Shown piece by piece: positions 23,570 to 32,464 of a stretch of DNA of 34,451 nucleotides. Source of the stretch: an uncultured Holdemania sp. GTDB lineage: Bacteria; Bacillota_I; Bacilli_A; Erysipelotrichales; Erysipelotrichaceae. The translations under genes and the position numbers were made by a program. The DNA is taken from the NCBI GenBank assembly GCA_947037125.1, contig CAMQTJ010000023.1:1-34451 (forward strand), read 5' to 3'. A model generated the notes under the pieces. The model worked only from the letters and a program-made list of their open reading frames with translations. It ran no database searches and was not told where the DNA came from. Every line of letters begins with the position of its first letter. Position 1 is the stretch's first letter.

Positions 23570-24434
23570 TTTCAATTATATTTATTACATTTAATAAGTT
23601 ATCTGATAAGTATTTATCTTTATGATATATTAAATTAATTGTTCTTACCATATTATGATTTTTAATTGGAAGTATTTTTAGTAAACCTAAAGATACTTCT
23701 TTTTCTATGGCAAGTTTTGATATTACCGCTAAACCTCTACCACAAATAACGGCATTTTTGATTGTTTCAATATTACTACATTCCCAGTGACGATTAATTT
23801 TAATATTATTTTCCTTTAATAAATTTTCAAATTGATTTCTTTCAACACTACCACTTTCTCTTGTGATAAATGCTTGATTATGCAACATTTGTAAATCAAC
23901 TAAGTCATGTTTGTAAAATTCGTGTTTTATTCCAGCTATAATTACAAGTTCATCTTTAAATAAAGGGACTTTAACTAATTCATCACTGATTACAAGACCT
24001 TCTACTATTCCAATATCCAACTTGAATTCTTTTACTAATTGTTCGATAGTTGTCGTATTATTTACAACGACATCAGTTTTAATATTTATTAATTTATTTT
24101 CTAATAATGATATATAATCATTTAATATATAAGTACCAACACTCATACTTGCACCAATCTTAACTTGATTATAATCACTTGCTTTTTTCATTACACTTTC
24201 AATTTTATCAAATTCCTCTACTGCATTTTTAGCGTAACCATAAAATAATTTACCTTGATCACTTAAATATAATCTTTGTGCAGATCTTTCAAACAGTTTA
24301 ACATTATAATGTTTTTCTAATTCTTGTATTGTTTGAGAAATTGATGGCTGTGATACAAATAAAATTTGTGCAGTTTTTCTCATTGTAGAATTTTCTACTA
24401 AAGTTATAAATACTTTTAAATGTCTAATTGTCAT
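23562..24434 (-). CDS. LysR-family transcriptional regulator
   Basis: 290 aa. N-terminal winged helix-turn-helix (1-60: FITLVENSTMRKTAQILFVS, QPSISQTIQELEKHYNVKLF, ERSAQRLYLS) and a two-lobed effector domain (~90-290: VKIGASMSVGTYILNDYI, LDIGIVEGL, ITRESGSVERNQFE, VICGRGLAVISK). The domain resembles CysL/YeiE-type regulators of sulfur and anion metabolism, which would fit the chromate/sulfate-type transporter genes converging on it, but this is inference. Unusually, LysR genes mostly diverge from their targets; here the target pair is convergent. AGAGGTAG precedes the ATG. Confidence 0.92.
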   Translation of the reverse strand: MTIRHLKVFITLVENSTMRKTAQILFVSQPSISQTIQELEKHYNVKLFERSAQRLYLSDQGKLFYGYAKNAVEEFDKIESVMKKASDYNQVKIGASMSVGTYILNDYISLLENKLINIKTDVVVNNTTTIEQLVKEFKLDIGIVEGLVISDELVKVPLFKDELVIIAGIKHEFYKHDLVDLQMLHNQAFITRESGSVERNQFENLLKENNIKINRHWECSNIETIKNAVICGRGLAVISKLAIEKEVSLGLLKILPIKNHNMVRTINLIYHKDKYLSDNLLNVINIIETK

Positions 24435-24487
24435 ATACTACCTCTGTTTAATATTATTATATACCATAATTCATTTAGTTAATATAC

Positions 24488-24521
24488 CTATAGTATTATT
24501 ATAGCTTTTTATAAGCTTATA
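24488..24521. promoter_or_regulatory. Candidate LysR operator upstream of the LysR gene
   Basis: CTATA-gtattat-TATAG (24488-24504) has the symmetric ATA-N7-TAT arrangement common in LysR boxes, followed at once by the 12-base palindrome TATAAGCTTATA (24510-24521). Both lie 54-87 bases before the LysR start, suitable for autoregulation. AT content makes chance matches possible. Confidence 0.4.
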
Positions 24522-24605
24522 GTTAAACAGTAAGCAACGATAAATTACTCTATTATATTATATCACCATAAAGCAGTAAGCTTTTTAGAACAACTTAATA
24601 TCCCC

Positions 24606-25325
24606 TTATATATAATATACACCACTACTAATTACACTTGCAGTACCTAATATTCTTGATTCATTTATTAGTACACTACCACCACTCATATTAATAGTTG
24701 TGGAATCATCAATATAGCCATAACGCATTGCCATATGATAAGTACAAAAAGCACCACTACAACATCCTAAAGTAAGACCTGCACCTTTTTCATATGTTTT
24801 AACTCTAATTGTGTTACGATCAATAACCTGTGCAAAATTCACATTAACTCGTTCATGACATAATATTTCACCTAATTTATTACAATCTATTTTATCTATA
24901 TCCAAAACAAATAATACAATATGAAATATATTACCTATCTTGATTTTTTCACAATAATCAATATCCTTAACAATTTGGATTTTTGGCATAGAATTTAAAA
25001 ATAATAATTTATCACGATCATATAAATCTATCTTTATGCTTTCATTCGCAACTTCTAAATCATAACATTTAGTAAATACTTTATTTAAATATGAAAATAA
25101 AGCATGACACCTCAGTGCATTACCACATAGATTGGCAACGGACCCATCTTGATTATAAAAGATAAATTTATTTTTATTATAAACAATTAATCCATCACTT
25201 CCAATTCCATAGTGTCTATCGCATATTCTTTGTGCTAATATTTTTATATCCAGATTTAATACTTCTTCTTCAATAACTAATAAGTGATCATTACCACATG
25301 ATTGTAACTTAAAATAATTAATCAT
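24606..25325 (-). CDS. DapF-family epimerase, short and divergent
   Basis: 239 aa, against ~270-280 for normal diaminopimelate epimerase. Both catalytic Cys are present: C67 in the half-site DGSVANLCGNALRC and C188 in TLGCCSGAFC, where the usual CGTGA is CCSGA. The N-terminus FKLQSCGNDHLLVIEEE matches the FxKxxGxGNDFxxID start, with His replacing Phe. The enzyme should invert LL- to meso-diaminopimelate without PLP. No other dap or murein gene is near. Because it is short and divergent, a related amino-acid racemase (DapF-like histidine racemase CntK is a known example) is possible. GGAGG precedes the ATG. Confidence 0.85.
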   Translation of the reverse strand: MINYFKLQSCGNDHLLVIEEEVLNLDIKILAQRICDRHYGIGSDGLIVYNKNKFIFYNQDGSVANLCGNALRCHALFSYLNKVFTKCYDLEVANESIKIDLYDRDKLLFLNSMPKIQIVKDIDYCEKIKIGNIFHIVLFVLDIDKIDCNKLGEILCHERVNVNFAQVIDRNTIRVKTYEKGAGLTLGCCSGAFCTYHMAMRYGYIDDSTTINMSGGSVLINESRILGTASVISSGVYYI

Positions 25326-25343
25326 TTTACCTCCACATATATA

Positions 25344-25369
25344 TTTAATTATATGATTATATAATTAAA
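25344..25369. repeat. 26-bp perfect inverted repeat before the DapF-like gene
   Basis: TTTAATTATAT-gatt-ATATAATTAAA, 11 perfectly paired positions around a 4-base centre, 19 bases before the start codon. It could be an operator or a weak leader hairpin. It is all A/T in the arms, which lowers significance. Confidence 0.5.
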
Positions 25370-25451
25370 TTATGTTTATTTTAAATTTCAATATTTTATT
25401 TAATTTTATTTTGAATTGATATTAATTATTACATCCTATAGTGATACAAAA

Positions 25452-25490
25452 TAAAAAAGTATAACACCTGATTTAATCAAATATTATACC
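25452..25490 (-). terminator. Probable terminator facing the small ORF
   Basis: Minus strand GTATAA...TTATAC with an inner TGATT/AATCA pairing and a following TTTTTT. It lies 120 bases downstream of the small frame at 25613-25771 and may be a leftover from a longer gene. Confidence 0.5.
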
Positions 25491-25612
25491 TTGAAATACT
25501 ATATTTTGATACTATTCCCAATGATAATATAACTAATATTTGTTCATTAAAAAATAAAACAACAATGTATATTCCCTTTTATTCCGATTAATTTTATTAT
25601 ATTACTTTAACA

Positions 25613-25771
25613 TCAATTGAATGACATAAAATATGATTTTATCCAACAGTTTTCTAAGATGACTTGTTCACAATCATAAAAAGCTGGATTACCAATTAAA
25701 TCATTCCTTAATTGTTTAATGATGTAATTTCCCTTAACAAATAAATCATTCACCTTTTTACTTAATTCCAT
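25613..25771 (-). CDS. Small hypothetical protein, possibly a gene remnant
   Basis: 52 residues starting MELSKKVNDLFVKGNYIIKQ with protein-like composition, including Cys, Trp and Gly codons in contrast to the AT-rich surroundings. It has no good ribosome binding site, and the frame continues back only four codons (GAT CTA GGC TAC) to a TAA. The DLGY-MELSKKV context suggests that it is an inner piece of a lost protein rather than a true start. I do not recognise the family. A terminator-like structure lies downstream. Confidence 0.35.
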   Translation of the reverse strand: MELSKKVNDLFVKGNYIIKQLRNDLIGNPAFYDCEQVILENCWIKSYFMSFN

Positions 25772-26150
25772 GTAGCCTAGATCTTATTCAAAATAAATAA
25801 ATAAAAAAAATAGAATTTATTTAAATGTTTTTTCATTTAGTTGAATGTATTTTATCCTAGTATGGAACAAAGCTTTCAAATACATTTACAATTAAAAATT
25901 GCGAAGTTTTATTTCTATTACCTTTTACTACATAGAAAATATAAAACATATTTTTATCAACTCACTTATTATTCATTGTTTATTGTTTGGTTTATTATAC
26001 TAAATAAAAAATATTATTATTTTCATCATTTTTAAACTATAAAAGTTGTACTTAATTACATCACTTGATATCATTACAAAAACTTAAATATAGATATCTT
26101 AATTATTGATAAAAACTTATTAATTTATTGTATAAAAATCAGTTTAATCA
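25772..26150. other. AT-rich stretch without a supportable gene
   Basis: Nearly 400 bases of very AT-rich sequence. A 64-codon plus-strand frame beginning with TTG at 25841 has no ribosome site and is dominated by Phe, Tyr and Ile codons, as random AT-rich DNA would give. Confidence 0.5.
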
Positions 26151-26159
26151 CACCTAAAA

Positions 26160-26240
26160 AAATAGCAAATACTTCTTATCAATATGTCCTAATGCAATTA
26201 CAATCATTAATTCATTCGTTACGGATAAGAGTATTTTTTA
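26160..26240 (-). terminator. Possible long-looped terminator of the glyA operon
   Basis: Minus strand AATACTCTTATC (26235-26224) pairs with GATAAGAAGTATT (26180-26168) with one bulge, and TGCTATTTTTTTA follows. The loop of 43 bases is long, so efficiency is uncertain. It begins 56 bases after the glyA stop. Confidence 0.45.
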
Positions 26241-26290
26241 TTATCACCCTTTTAATCTCATGGTGAATAGCTATTTTATTTGATATAAAA

Positions 26291-27505
26291 TTAACTATAT
26301 TTTTCAGTAAGTTTTTTTACTTCTAGTTTAACTTGGGTCTTTATTTCTTCATTGTCATGATTTTTAAGTACAATTGCAATCCATTTTGCTATTTGAATAA
26401 AATCTTCTTTACTATAGCCTTTAGTTGTCATTGCAGCTGTTCCTAAACGTATACCACTTGTTACAAATGGTTTTTGAGTATCAAAAGGTATTGTATTTTT
26501 ATTACAAGTTATATTTACTTCATCTAGTACTTTTTCCGCTACTTTACCCGTTATATTATAAGTTGTTAAAACATCGACTAAAATTAAATGGTTATCACTA
26601 CCACCTGTTATAATTCTTAAGCCTTGCTTTTCTAATTCATAAGCAAGTGCTTTACAATTATCAACAACATTATTAATGTATTCTTTAAATTCTGGGTCTA
26701 AAGCTTCATGAAAGCATATTGCCTTAGCTGCTATAATATGCATTAAAGGACCACCTTGCATTCCTGGAAATACTGTTTTATCAAGTTGTTTCGCATATTG
26801 TTCTTTACATAGAATTATTCCACCACGTGGACCTCTTAAAGTTTTATGTGTAGTAGATGTTACAAAATCTGCATACTCACAAGGATTTTGATGTAACCCT
26901 GCAGCTACAAGTCCTGCAATATGAGCCATATCTACCATTAAATAGGCTCCAACTTCATCCGCTATTTCTCTAAATTTCTTAAAATCAATTGCTCTTGAAT
27001 ATGCACTTGCTCCACAAACTATTAATTTAGGCATAACATCTTTCGCAATACTCATTACTTCATTATAATCAATCATTTCTGTTTCTTTATTTACTCCATA
27101 ACTATAAAAATCATATTGTAATCCTGAAAAATTCATTGGATGACCATGAGTTAAATGTCCACCTGCTGATAAATCCATCCCTAATACTTTATCATTATGA
27201 TTTAATATCGTCATATATACAGCCATATTAGCTTGAGATCCAGAATGAGGTTGTACGTTTGCGTGTTCTGCATTAAAAAGCAATTTAAGACGATCACATG
27301 CTAATGTTTCAACAACATCCACACAATAACATCCTCCATAATATCGTTTACTAGGATAGCCTTCAGCGTACTTATTTGTCATAATTGAGCCTACTGCACT
27401 TAAAATATCTGAAGAAACAAAATTTTCAGATGCAATCAGTTCAATATTATTCTTTTGTCTATTTGACTCATCTTTTATTGCTTTAAATACTTCTAAATCT
27501 CTCAT
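26291..27505 (-). CDS. glyA: Serine hydroxymethyltransferase
   Basis: 404 aa, normal length. PLP enzyme that turns serine and tetrahydrofolate into glycine and 5,10-methylene-tetrahydrofolate, the main source of one-carbon units. Motifs: [12 protein letters not shown] at the start, [41 protein letters not shown], and the PLP lysine in [14 protein letters not shown]. It lies 31 bases after rpiB and closes the operon; AGGAGG precedes the ATG. The order with ywlC and rpiB is the conserved Bacillota arrangement. Confidence 0.98.
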   Translation of the reverse strand: MRDLEVFKAIKDESNRQKNNIELIASENFVSSDILSAVGSIMTNKYAEGYPSKRYYGGCYCVDVVETLACDRLKLLFNAEHANVQPHSGSQANMAVYMTILNHNDKVLGMDLSAGGHLTHGHPMNFSGLQYDFYSYGVNKETEMIDYNEVMSIAKDVMPKLIVCGASAYSRAIDFKKFREIADEVGAYLMVDMAHIAGLVAAGLHQNPCEYADFVTSTTHKTLRGPRGGIILCKEQYAKQLDKTVFPGMQGGPLMHIIAAKAICFHEALDPEFKEYINNVVDNCKALAYELEKQGLRIITGGSDNHLILVDVLTTYNITGKVAEKVLDEVNITCNKNTIPFDTQKPFVTSGIRLGTAAMTTKGYSKEDFIQIAKWIAIVLKNHDNEEIKTQVKLEVKKLTEKYS

Positions 27506-27536
27506 ATATTCCTCCTAATTTTTTAAAATAAAAATA

Positions 27537-27980
27537 TTACTTAATTTCTAATGCACTAATTTTATTAATTCTTCTAATATGTCTATCTTCATTAGTAAAC
27601 GGAGTATTTAACCAATTATCTACAATTTTAAACATCATTTCACTACTTATTACTCTTGCACCCATTGCTAATACATTACTATCATTATGTTCTCTTGTAG
27701 TTATTGCAACTTTATCATCATTTACTAATGCACATCTTACACCATTAACTTTATTCGCAACAATACTAACACCAATTCCTGTACCACATATTACAATACC
27801 TTTGTCAAATAAGCCATCTCCAACACTTTTTGCACAAGGATAAATAGTATCTGGATAATCAACTGCTTCCACACTATAACAACCATAGTCCTTATATTCT
27901 ATTTTATTATCTTTTAAGTATTTTACTAATAATTCTTTATATTCAAAACCACCATGATCACATGCTATTGCTATTTTCAT
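27537..27980 (-). CDS. rpiB: Ribose-5-phosphate isomerase B
   Basis: 147 aa. Interconverts ribose 5-phosphate and ribulose 5-phosphate in the pentose phosphate pathway. IACDHGGFEYKE holds the substrate Asp-His; the catalytic Cys is in GIVICGTGIGVSIVANK; REHNDSNVLAMGARV and a C-terminal RHIRRI complete the active site. The start overlaps the end of the preceding synthase gene by 4 bases (ATGA), with AAGGAG upstream. An allose/galactose-6-phosphate isomerase activity (LacB-like) is possible for the family, but the operon context favours ribose. Confidence 0.95.
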   Translation of the reverse strand: MKIAIACDHGGFEYKELLVKYLKDNKIEYKDYGCYSVEAVDYPDTIYPCAKSVGDGLFDKGIVICGTGIGVSIVANKVNGVRCALVNDDKVAITTREHNDSNVLAMGARVISSEMMFKIVDNWLNTPFTNEDRHIRRINKISALEIK

Positions 27981-28585
27981 AAATTAATCTCCTTCTCAAT
28001 TTCATCTAATGAAATTGTTCCCATTCTTAATAACTTTATCTTGTTATCTGTAACATCAATAATAGTACTTGCAACACCTGTTCCACATTCACCATTCACA
28101 ATTGCATCAACGCGATTATCAAGTTGTTTAAGAACTTCATTTATGTTATTACAACTTGGATAATCACTTAAATTTGCACTTGTTACAAGCATTGGTTTAC
28201 CTACTAATTTTAATAAATCTAATATAAATTTATTATCAGGTATTCTTATTGCAATTGTATCTTTACCATTAGTAACATATTGCTTTACACTATCATTTTT
28301 ACGCATTACTAAAGTTAATGCACCTGGTGTAAACTTATGCACAATTTTCTTGATATTTTCGTCAACTATTGCAACTTCACTGATTTGTTCATAATCACAT
28401 ACCATCATAGGAAAAGGTTTATTTTCATCTCTACCTTTTGCTATTTTCATATTTTTTATAGCCTCTTGGTTATCATAAATAACTCCAACACCATAAACCG
28501 TATCAGTTGGAAAGCAAACAACTTTACCACTTTTTATTAAACTTGCTACTTTTTCTAATTCATTTAATTCTAATATTTCACTCAT
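27977..28585 (-). CDS. ywlC: L-threonylcarbamoyladenylate synthase (YwlC/TsaC/Sua5 family)
   Basis: 202 aa from the ATG at 28585, which has AAGGTG six bases upstream; an in-frame ATG at 28630 lacks such a site. Makes threonylcarbamoyl-AMP from threonine, bicarbonate and ATP, the first step of the t6A37 modification of ANN-reading tRNAs. Motifs: KVVCFPTDTVYGVGVIYD (~20-37), KGRDENKPFPMMV, PGALTLVM, TIAIRIPDN, and LVTSANLSDYP. It lacks the extra Sua5 C-terminal domain, so it is the short TsaC/YwlC form. First gene of the operon with rpiB and glyA. Confidence 0.95.
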   Translation of the reverse strand: MSEILELNELEKVASLIKSGKVVCFPTDTVYGVGVIYDNQEAIKNMKIAKGRDENKPFPMMVCDYEQISEVAIVDENIKKIVHKFTPGALTLVMRKNDSVKQYVTNGKDTIAIRIPDNKFILDLLKLVGKPMLVTSANLSDYPSCNNINEVLKQLDNRVDAIVNGECGTGVASTIIDVTDNKIKLLRMGTISLDEIEKEINL

Positions 28586-28774
28586 TTTTATCACCTTATT
28601 CATTTTACCATTTTTGCTAGCTTTTTTCATTATTGTTTTTAATTATTTAGTTTTTTCTATTTATTAGTAATTTCACATACAACATTCATAATATATAGTG
28701 TTTTCCGTACAATAACAACATAAAATTCACAAATAATAAAGGTATTTTCAGCATTTGTATTCTTGATAATACAC

Positions 28775-28803
28775 TTTACTTTTTATAGCACTTAGAGTAT
28801 TAT
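28775..28803 (+). promoter_or_regulatory. Sigma-A-like promoter of the CotH-VTC-DUF4956 operon
   Basis: TTTACT (28775-28780), 17-base spacer, TATTAT (28798-28803), about 36 bases before the first start codon. Confidence 0.55.
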
Positions 28804-28839
28804 AGTAATATTAAAACTACAAAAATGGAGAAAATAATT

Positions 28840-30456
28840 ATGAAAAAAATTATATTGGGTTTATCTACTTTTTTTACAATAATTGTTTTCTCAATGTTTA
28901 TTTTCGAAAAGCCAATGTTTTTAGGTGCTGAAATTATCACCATACGTCAATTTGAAGAAAAAATTAAATCTTCAAATTCTACTAATGATGTATTATCTGA
29001 TAAAGTTTTCTTTGAACAGGCTCCACTTGTATTTGATAGTATTTCAGGTGATTACTTTATAACTGTAAGCGAAGCATTCAGAGGTATATTTTCAACCGAT
29101 AATAGCACTCAATTATACTGGTTAAAGGATGATAACAACGATAACACATATGATGACTATTCCAAAGTTATTGAAAATGATGGTGAATTTTCATTAGGTA
29201 TTATACATGATAATCAATTTGAGATAGTAGATATCAAAATATCTACTCTTCCATTCATTCATATAAAAGCTGATTTTGTTCCAACTGCAAAATATGAAGA
29301 TATACCTTATATTGATGGTTTAATTACTATTATTGACCCCATTAATTCCAAAAACAATCGTTACACTGTAGATACCTACAACATGTTATATCGTGCTAAG
29401 GGTGAAACTTCATTAAGATTATGGAAACATCCCTATAAGTTTCAGTTACTTACAGATAACTATGAACGTCAAGCAACTTCGTTGTTTGGCCTTAGAAATG
29501 ATGATGATTGGTATTTACAAGCAGTCGCCGGTGATAAGACCCGTATTCGTGAAGCCGTAACCTTAGATCTATTTATGGACATTATTGATACAGCTCAAAC
29601 AAAACACGCAAATCCTCAAGAGTTTGCGTTTTGCGAACTTTTTATTAACAACGAATATTATGGAATATATCAATTAACTGAACCAATGGACTCAAGACAA
29701 GCTAATCTTAATGAAAAAACTGATTACCTTTATAAAACTGATAGTTGGTATTTTCCACCTTTTGAAAAAGTTGAATCACATCAAAATACAGGAACACCTG
29801 AGTATATAGGCGTTTTCTCAAAATTCTACCCAGAGTATAAATTTGAACATCGCTTTAATCCATTTATTGAATATGCATCCGTAGTTACATACGGTAATAT
29901 GGCACAAAAAGAAATCACACTAGAAAGTATTTCAAAAGTTGAGAATATCGAAAACATTATCGACAATTCAATTGCTATATTAGTTTTAGCCTTAGCTGAT
30001 AATGATCCTAAAAATACATACTTCGCAGCAAAACAGCAAGATGATGGCTCTTATATTTTTTTTAAAGAGCTATATGATTTTAACTATTCTCTTGGTGATA
30101 CATATAGTGAGTCTACTTCTTTACTAACTACGCCCATGACATCTCCATATCTTTCTATAAACAGTACCACGGATAAATTATTTCAATCAAAAGATTATTC
30201 AGAATTTAAGCAACTTTATACTAATAGATATAACGAATTAAGACAAACAGCATTATCTGAAGAAAACATCATTAATACTATCAATGAACATTACTACACA
30301 CTTTATAATTCTGGGGCATATCAAAGAGAATTCGTTAGATGGGATTTAGATATAGATTTACAAGCAGAATATGATCGATTAGTAAACTTTATGAAAAATC
30401 AACTTATCGCTACAGATGAATTTATAGAAAATCTAGATTATACTTATAAAAAATAA
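28840..30456 (+). CDS. CotH-family secreted or membrane-anchored kinase-like protein
   Basis: 538 aa from the ATG at 28840. The ATG at 28825 lies in the GGAG ribosome site and is rejected. Residues 1-22 form a signal peptide or membrane anchor, so the protein is outside. A lead region (~25-170) precedes the CotH core: YRAKGETSLRLWKHPYKFQL (~185-204, the lysine-containing ATP loop), WYLQAVAGDKTRIREAVTLD, EFAFCELFINNEYYGIYQLT, and the metal/ATP motif FFKELYDFNYSLGD. CotH proteins are atypical protein kinases that phosphorylate spore-coat proteins in Bacillus. Here the partners are a VTC-like polymerase and DUF4956, not coat genes, so the substrate may be a surface polymer or protein. Confidence 0.9.
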   Translation: MKKIILGLSTFFTIIVFSMFIFEKPMFLGAEIITIRQFEEKIKSSNSTNDVLSDKVFFEQAPLVFDSISGDYFITVSEAFRGIFSTDNSTQLYWLKDDNNDNTYDDYSKVIENDGEFSLGIIHDNQFEIVDIKISTLPFIHIKADFVPTAKYEDIPYIDGLITIIDPINSKNNRYTVDTYNMLYRAKGETSLRLWKHPYKFQLLTDNYERQATSLFGLRNDDDWYLQAVAGDKTRIREAVTLDLFMDIIDTAQTKHANPQEFAFCELFINNEYYGIYQLTEPMDSRQANLNEKTDYLYKTDSWYFPPFEKVESHQNTGTPEYIGVFSKFYPEYKFEHRFNPFIEYASVVTYGNMAQKEITLESISKVENIENIIDNSIAILVLALADNDPKNTYFAAKQQDDGSYIFFKELYDFNYSLGDTYSESTSLLTTPMTSPYLSINSTTDKLFQSKDYSEFKQLYTNRYNELRQTALSEENIINTINEHYYTLYNSGAYQREFVRWDLDIDLQAEYDRLVNFMKNQLIATDEFIENLDYTYKK

Positions 30457-30472
30457 GCAAGGAGGGACTATT

Positions 30473-31174
30473 ATGAAATATAGAGTTGAAAAAAAGTATA
30501 TTTGTAATGCGAAAGAATTAGCTATTATACAAAGTCGCTTAAAAATATTAATGAAATCAGACCCTAATGTAAATATTGCGAAAGAATATACAGTAAAAAG
30601 TGTTTATTTTGATGATTATCAAAACAGTGGCTTTTATGATAATCAAAGTGGGATAAATGCTAGAAGTAAATATAGAATAAGAACTTATAACAACGATTTA
30701 TCAACTATAAAATTAGAAGTTAAAAGCAAACTAAATACCTATACAAATAAAATTTCTTGCCCTCTTAGTTTAATTCAAGCAAAGCAAGCAATTTTAAATC
30801 ACAATCTCCCTAATATTTCTGACATGAGCCCTGCATATAGTAAAACTTACTTAAAAATGAAAATAGATTTATTAAAACCTGTTGTCACTGTAGAATATGT
30901 TAGAGAACCTTATGTTTATAAAGAAGGAAACGTTCGGATAACATTAGATAAAAACATTACCGCTTCATCGTGTACCAAGGATTTTTTCACTAATTCCAAC
31001 AATCGTATCCCTTTATTACCTTCAGGATCCTTTGTATTAGAAGTAAAGTATGATGGATTCTTACCAACACATATTTACAACGCACTAAATTTAAAAAATA
31101 TGGATCAAACGGCATTTTCTAAGTATTATTTATCACGTTTAATGTTAAAAAACACTTTTTTCAAAACAATTTAA
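30473..31174 (+). CDS. VTC-domain protein, putative polyphosphate polymerase
   Basis: 233 aa, no signal peptide or membrane helix. It is a triphosphate-tunnel fold protein related to Vtc4 of yeast: KYRVEKKYICN (substrate Glu/Lys), YTVKSVYFDDY, SKYRIRTY (basic tunnel residues), TIKLEVKSK, PVVTVEYVREPYVY, VRITLDKNI and VLEVKYDGFLP, each strand carrying the alternating charged residues that line the tunnel. In yeast the domain makes polyphosphate from ATP; bacterial members are largely untested. GCAAGGAGG is seven bases before the ATG, and the gene begins 16 bases after CotH. It may supply a polymer to, or use ATP near, its membrane partner DUF4956. Confidence 0.9.
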   Translation: MKYRVEKKYICNAKELAIIQSRLKILMKSDPNVNIAKEYTVKSVYFDDYQNSGFYDNQSGINARSKYRIRTYNNDLSTIKLEVKSKLNTYTNKISCPLSLIQAKQAILNHNLPNISDMSPAYSKTYLKMKIDLLKPVVTVEYVREPYVYKEGNVRITLDKNITASSCTKDFFTNSNNRIPLLPSGSFVLEVKYDGFLPTHIYNALNLKNMDQTAFSKYYLSRLMLKNTFFKTI

Positions 31175-31185
31175 GGAGAAAACTC

Positions 31186-31860
31186 ATGAATTTCAAAGAC
31201 ATTTTAAATGGTTTAACATCAACTGCACTTACAGAAACACAATTTACATTAAAAATAGTATTATTATTTTTAGGTATTTCATTCTTATTTTCTATGTATA
31301 TTTTCATTGTATACAGAATTTCATCAAAATCACATTTTTATTCATCAGATTTTTCCAAAACATTAGTTGGTATGGCAGTTATCACTACAGGGATCATATT
31401 AGCAATGCAAGGAAGTCTTGTTGTATCATTAGGAATGGTAGGAGCACTATCTATTGTTCGTTTCCGTAGTGCCGTTAAATCACCACTAGATTTACTATTT
31501 CTATTTTGGGCAATAAGCACTGGTATTATATGTGGTACAGGATTATTTAATATTGCATTAGCAACTTCACTTATTATGACATTTGTAATTTTAGGCTTAG
31601 ATTTTCTTCCAGTCGCTAAAGCATCATATATTTTATCAATAAATGGTGATGCAAGTTTTGATGAAGATAACTTATTAGTAAACATTAAACCTTTAAGTAA
31701 ACATATTAACGTAAGAACTAGAAGCATGTTTAATGAACAACAAGAATTATTACTTGAATTACACACAAAAGATTGCAAAAAATTGATTAACGCTTGTGTA
31801 AAAACAAATGGTGTTACATCAGCTAGTTTAATTTATCATGATGGAGAAGTAAGATTTTAA
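31186..31860 (+). CDS. DUF4956 membrane protein
   Basis: 224 aa. About four to five membrane helices in residues 20-145 (IVLLFLGISFLFSMYIFIVY, LVGMAVITTGIILAM, LDLLFLFWAISTGIICG, IALATSLIMTFVILGL), with the conserved loop MVGALSIVRFRSAVKSPLDL between helices, the hallmark of the family. A soluble C-terminal domain (~150-224) has an ACT-like or ferredoxin-like alternation. The function is unknown. It starts 11 bases after VTC and ends in a strong terminator; genes of this type are regularly linked to VTC and CotH genes, so it may be the membrane channel or anchor of the module. Confidence 0.9.
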   Translation: MNFKDILNGLTSTALTETQFTLKIVLLFLGISFLFSMYIFIVYRISSKSHFYSSDFSKTLVGMAVITTGIILAMQGSLVVSLGMVGALSIVRFRSAVKSPLDLLFLFWAISTGIICGTGLFNIALATSLIMTFVILGLDFLPVAKASYILSINGDASFDEDNLLVNIKPLSKHINVRTRSMFNEQQELLLELHTKDCKKLINACVKTNGVTSASLIYHDGEVRF

Positions 31861-31892
31861 TTATAAGTGAGTTCTAATTTCAAATTATTCAC

Positions 31893-31931
31893 AAAAAAAG
31901 TGCTAACCTATATTGGTTTAGCACTTTTTTT
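31893..31931. terminator. Strong terminator between the DUF4956 and secreted-protein genes
   Basis: AAAAAAAGTGCTAACC-tatatt-GGTTTAGCACTTTTTTT, a stem of about 15 pairs with one bulge and T runs on both sides, so it serves both converging transcripts (stops at 31860 and 31970). Confidence 0.92.
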
Positions 31932-31969
31932 ATCAATTATTTCCATATGACCACAAATAGATAATTATA

Positions 31970-32359
31970 TTAATCAATTATTTCATCAAATTTTTCTTTA
32001 ACCCATGATTTAACTACCACTTCACTTTTACACTTAACATAATTAAAATTACCACTTATGTTACTACCTAATCCATTATTTTCAATAATTATTATTGTTG
32101 AGTTAATATATGATATTTGATCTTCACTATCTAACTTAAACATATCTAAGTTTTTATTAATAACTGTTCCCACTTTATCATCATCAATACCATATGTGAC
32201 TCTTTCATATACTTCAAAGATATGATCACGATAGATTATTTCATTATCTTTATTTGAATCAAATGTTATTTCATAAGCTATATTATTTGTGTTACTAAAA
32301 GCCGTAACATTAAATAAACATAACCAAATTATAATTAGTCCGTAAAAACTTTTTTTCAT
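31970..32359 (-). CDS. Small secreted protein of unknown function
   Basis: 129 aa. Signal peptide MKKSFYGLIIIWLCLFNVTA with likely cleavage after TAFS (residue ~22); no lipoprotein Cys box. The mature part is acidic, has IIYRDHIFEVYERVTYGIDD and one Cys, and no recognised domain. It follows the M56-like gene by 105 bases and has AGGAGG before the ATG. No promoter is obvious between them, so co-transcription is likely, but a separate weak promoter is possible. Confidence 0.7.
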   Translation of the reverse strand: MKKSFYGLIIIWLCLFNVTAFSNTNNIAYEITFDSNKDNEIIYRDHIFEVYERVTYGIDDDKVGTVINKNLDMFKLDSEDQISYINSTIIIIENNGLGSNISGNFNYVKCKSEVVVKSWVKEKFDEIID

Positions 32360-32464
32360 ATTTTGTTACCTCCTAATGAAGTATGATCTATTTATTAATT
32401 TTTATACAAATTATTATAAATAGTTTCATTAAGAGTAATTCATTTATTTTAAAATGAAATTAGT

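Noticed and set aside
25841-26035. 64-codon plus-strand frame starting with TTG
   Set aside because: No ribosome binding site, no family resemblance, and a composition (Phe, Tyr, Ile, Lys) expected from random AT-rich DNA.
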